This document shows, in pieces, positions 61,954-64,000 of a stretch of DNA of 64,000 nucleotides. This DNA is from Brachycybe producta. Its lineage: Eukaryota; Arthropoda; Diplopoda; Playtdesmida; Andrognathidae. The notes beneath the pieces were generated by a model that saw only the letters and a program-made list of their open reading frames with translations, was not told where the DNA came from and made no database searches. The DNA lies in NCBI GenBank assembly GCA_036925085.1, contig JAUPFP010000025.1:1-64000 (forward strand), in the 5' to 3' direction. The first letter of the stretch is position 1. Every line of letters begins with the position of its first letter. A program made the translations under genes and the position numbers.

Positions 61954-64000
61954 ATGGCCGACAACGAGCAAGATCTTCTTGATTACGAAGAGGATGAGGA
62001 GCAGGAGCAAGTGGTTGCCGATGGGGCTGGGGACGGAGGCCCTTTAGGCTCATCGGTTGGAGCCACAGCTAAAAAGGAGGTGAAAGGAACCTACGTTTCT
62101 ATCCACAGTTCGGGATTCAGAGATTTCTTGTTGAAACCGGAACTTCTAAGAGCCATTGTTGATTGCGGATTCGAACATCCTTCAGAAGGTTTGTATTTTC
62201 GCATTTTTAATAATTTGGTAAATAATGATAAAAAGTAATTTAGAAAATGAATTTTGGAACCGATTAGCCCGTTTAAACGGGCGATTTTTACAGCATTTTC
62301 GTTTTATTCGGTGCGACGTAATTCCTCCGGAAGAGTTAATTTAAAGAGGCTATCGGATTTCTAATTGAAGAAATACACTCATCATTCAAAACGACTAGAT
62401 TTCTTTCGAGTAGGAGCCACTATAATCTCCAATCTTAAGGCTTTGAAGGTGTTTGTTGTGCTAAAGGCGCGAAATAGGCGAATAAATCTGTGCAGTCTCC
62501 TGCATAGAGGCATTGATCGAAAGAATAACCAAAATGACTGGAAGTGCGACTTGAAAATGTATGAATTTTATTAAAATTAGTTTGAAACTTCCCCCTAATT
62601 TATGAAAATAAATTTCAATTAGCCGTTTAGCCTCGTATTTTAGAGCTTATTCATCGCTGTCGCCTCGAAGCAACCTATATAACAAACGCAAGCCTTAGCT
62701 TGGAGACTAGCAGCGCAAAATACATAAGTGTAAAAGGGTAGTGGGTCAGTTTGTAGCCCATTTTTCTAGGAATTAGACGGGAATGGTGAGGATGCCTGTA
62801 CGGCGTATCGATACATATCGATATTTTCTAGCTTTGAAACATGTTCTCAAGGTTTTTGCCGCCATTTTTTCTTGTTTTGAAAGGTTCAGCTGTTTTATTG
62901 AAATGTATTATTGCTTTTATCGTAGAAAACATTTTTTATTGTAATTTTTAATTGTTGGTCTTGTTTTTCTTCTTCTGTTCTTGTTTTTCTTTAGTTCAAC
63001 ACGAATGCATTCCACAAGCCATTCTTGGTATGGACATCCTTTGTCAGGCAAAATCCGGTATGGGAAAGACGGCTGTCTTTGTCCTTGCCACCTTGCAACA
63101 GATCGATCCCGTCGATAGTCAGGTAACTTGAGTAAGAGAGAGAGGCGCGGGCGGGCGCCTCGGTACAGAAACCCCCTTCTCCCCTCACACAATCTCTTTA
63201 GATATCTGCTCCTTTTTATGTTTCTTTGTACTTTTAGGAATCTGACTTAGTTTTACAGAACATAAATATCTGCAAAGTTGTTTCCGTTGTAGTTTTTTAC
63301 GATTTTTCTGCGATTTTTTTCGAATTTCTAGCTGTTTTATGCAAATAATAATCAAATTTCTGCAAATTCAAAGTTTCATGTAGTTTTAGAAAGTATTCTG
63401 AATGGTTCTTCTAGTTTATAGCTTTTTGTGTCAATTTTTCTAGTTTTCTTGAAGATTTTTCATTTTTCTAACCATTTAATGGAATTATTACATTTTTAAA
63501 CTTTTTATCAATGTTTAAACTAAGATTTAAAAAGACCCATCTTTGGACTGCGATTTCTTTCAGGCTTTTCTTCGAATAACTTTAGTTTCTTTGTCTTTTT
63601 TTCTTCCGTAGGTTTCTGTGCTGGTCATGTGCCACACGCGCGAATTAGCTTTCCAGATCAGCAAAGAGTACGAGCGTTTCTCCAAGTACATGCCTACGAT
63701 CAAAGTGGGCGTCTTCTTCGGCGGTTTGTCGATCACGAACGACGAGAAGGTTCTCAAGTCCAACTGTCCACACATCGTAGTCGGAACTCCGGGTCGAATC
63801 CTTGCTCTCGTCAGGACCAAGAAACTCAATCTTAGACACGTCAAACATTTTATTTTGGACGAATGCGACAAGATGCTGGAACAACTCGGTAAGAGAATTG
63901 GCGGTTCTTCTCGTCGGCGTCGTTTTAAAGTGGAAACGCCTGTCTTGAACTCTTTGGTGGTGGTTCTGTTTTTGTCTTTCGGGTACAAAATGAAGAGAAA
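61954..64000 (+). CDS. DDX39B: DEAD-box RNA helicase UAP56 (DDX39A/B), 5' part
   Basis: Three coding exons are inside the window: 61954-62188, 62995-63122 and 63612-63888. The last donor (GGTAAGAG) leads to an exon beyond the window, so the gene is partial. About 213 residues are visible. An acidic N-terminus ([19 protein letters not shown]) precedes the Q-motif region [17 protein letters not shown]. Motif I is AKSGMGKT (97-104), followed by [13 protein letters not shown] (180-183) and motif II DECD (204-207), which is diagnostic of UAP56 rather than generic DEAD helicases. Known role: spliceosome assembly and mRNA export in the TREX complex, nuclear. The ATG chosen is the first in frame and gives the typical family N-terminus. 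DDX39A and DDX39B are vertebrate paralogs, so the symbol is approximate. Confidence 0.95.

Overview
The window is nuclear DNA of an animal. Six genes can be assigned by matching the spliced protein, exon by exon, to metazoan families: FBXL6, SWSAP1, a DUSP8/DUSP16-type MAP-kinase phosphatase, WDR5, TADA1 and the 5' half of the UAP56 (DDX39A/B) helicase gene. A seventh gene is an F-box protein with WD-like blades that I could not name. All have GT-AG introns. The sequence is AT-rich, and intergenic and large-intron DNA is crowded with short non-autonomous mobile elements. I cannot fix the lineage; an invertebrate, possibly a non-vertebrate deuterostome, is my best guess and is weakly supported. 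Every homology statement comes from reading the translations, not from a search.

Layout. 1-11,990: no recognisable gene, only hairpin/TIR elements, satellite-like blocks and a first array (7.5-10.3 kb) of a ~0.6-kb unit carrying a tRNA-like module. 11,991-15,518 (-): FBXL6, 8 exons. 16.2-21.0 kb: second and largest array of the ~640-bp unit. 21,830-23,083 (-): SWSAP1-like gene, 5 exons, bracketed by an inverted repeat pair. 23.6-39 kb: gene-free, dense in miniature elements and simple repeats. 39,095-45,530 (+): DUSP8/16-like phosphatase, 7 exons. 45.5-49.1 kb: elements only. 49,167-52,377 (-): F-box/WD-like gene, divergent from WDR5 (53,164-56,095, +, 10 exons). TADA1 (57,086-59,034, -, 8 exons) is convergent with WDR5. 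59.3-61.5 kb: third array of the ~640-bp unit, in the opposite orientation. 61,954 to the window end (+): UAP56, 3 coding exons seen, gene continues outside.

Functions. WDR5 (MLL/COMPASS and other chromatin complexes) and TADA1 (SAGA) are both chromatin-activator subunits and sit tail to tail. FBXL6 and the F-box/WD-like protein are probable SCF substrate receptors. SWSAP1 belongs to the Shu-type complex that assists RAD51 in homologous recombination; here its P-loop appears to be lost. The phosphatase should inactivate stress MAP kinases. UAP56 couples splicing to mRNA export. There is no sign that these genes form one pathway.

The most unusual content is the mobile fraction: about ten families of short inverted-repeat elements with many copies, nesting and readable target duplications but no transposase, and three arrays of a ~640-bp tRNA-like unit, one with a dimeric higher-order repeat.
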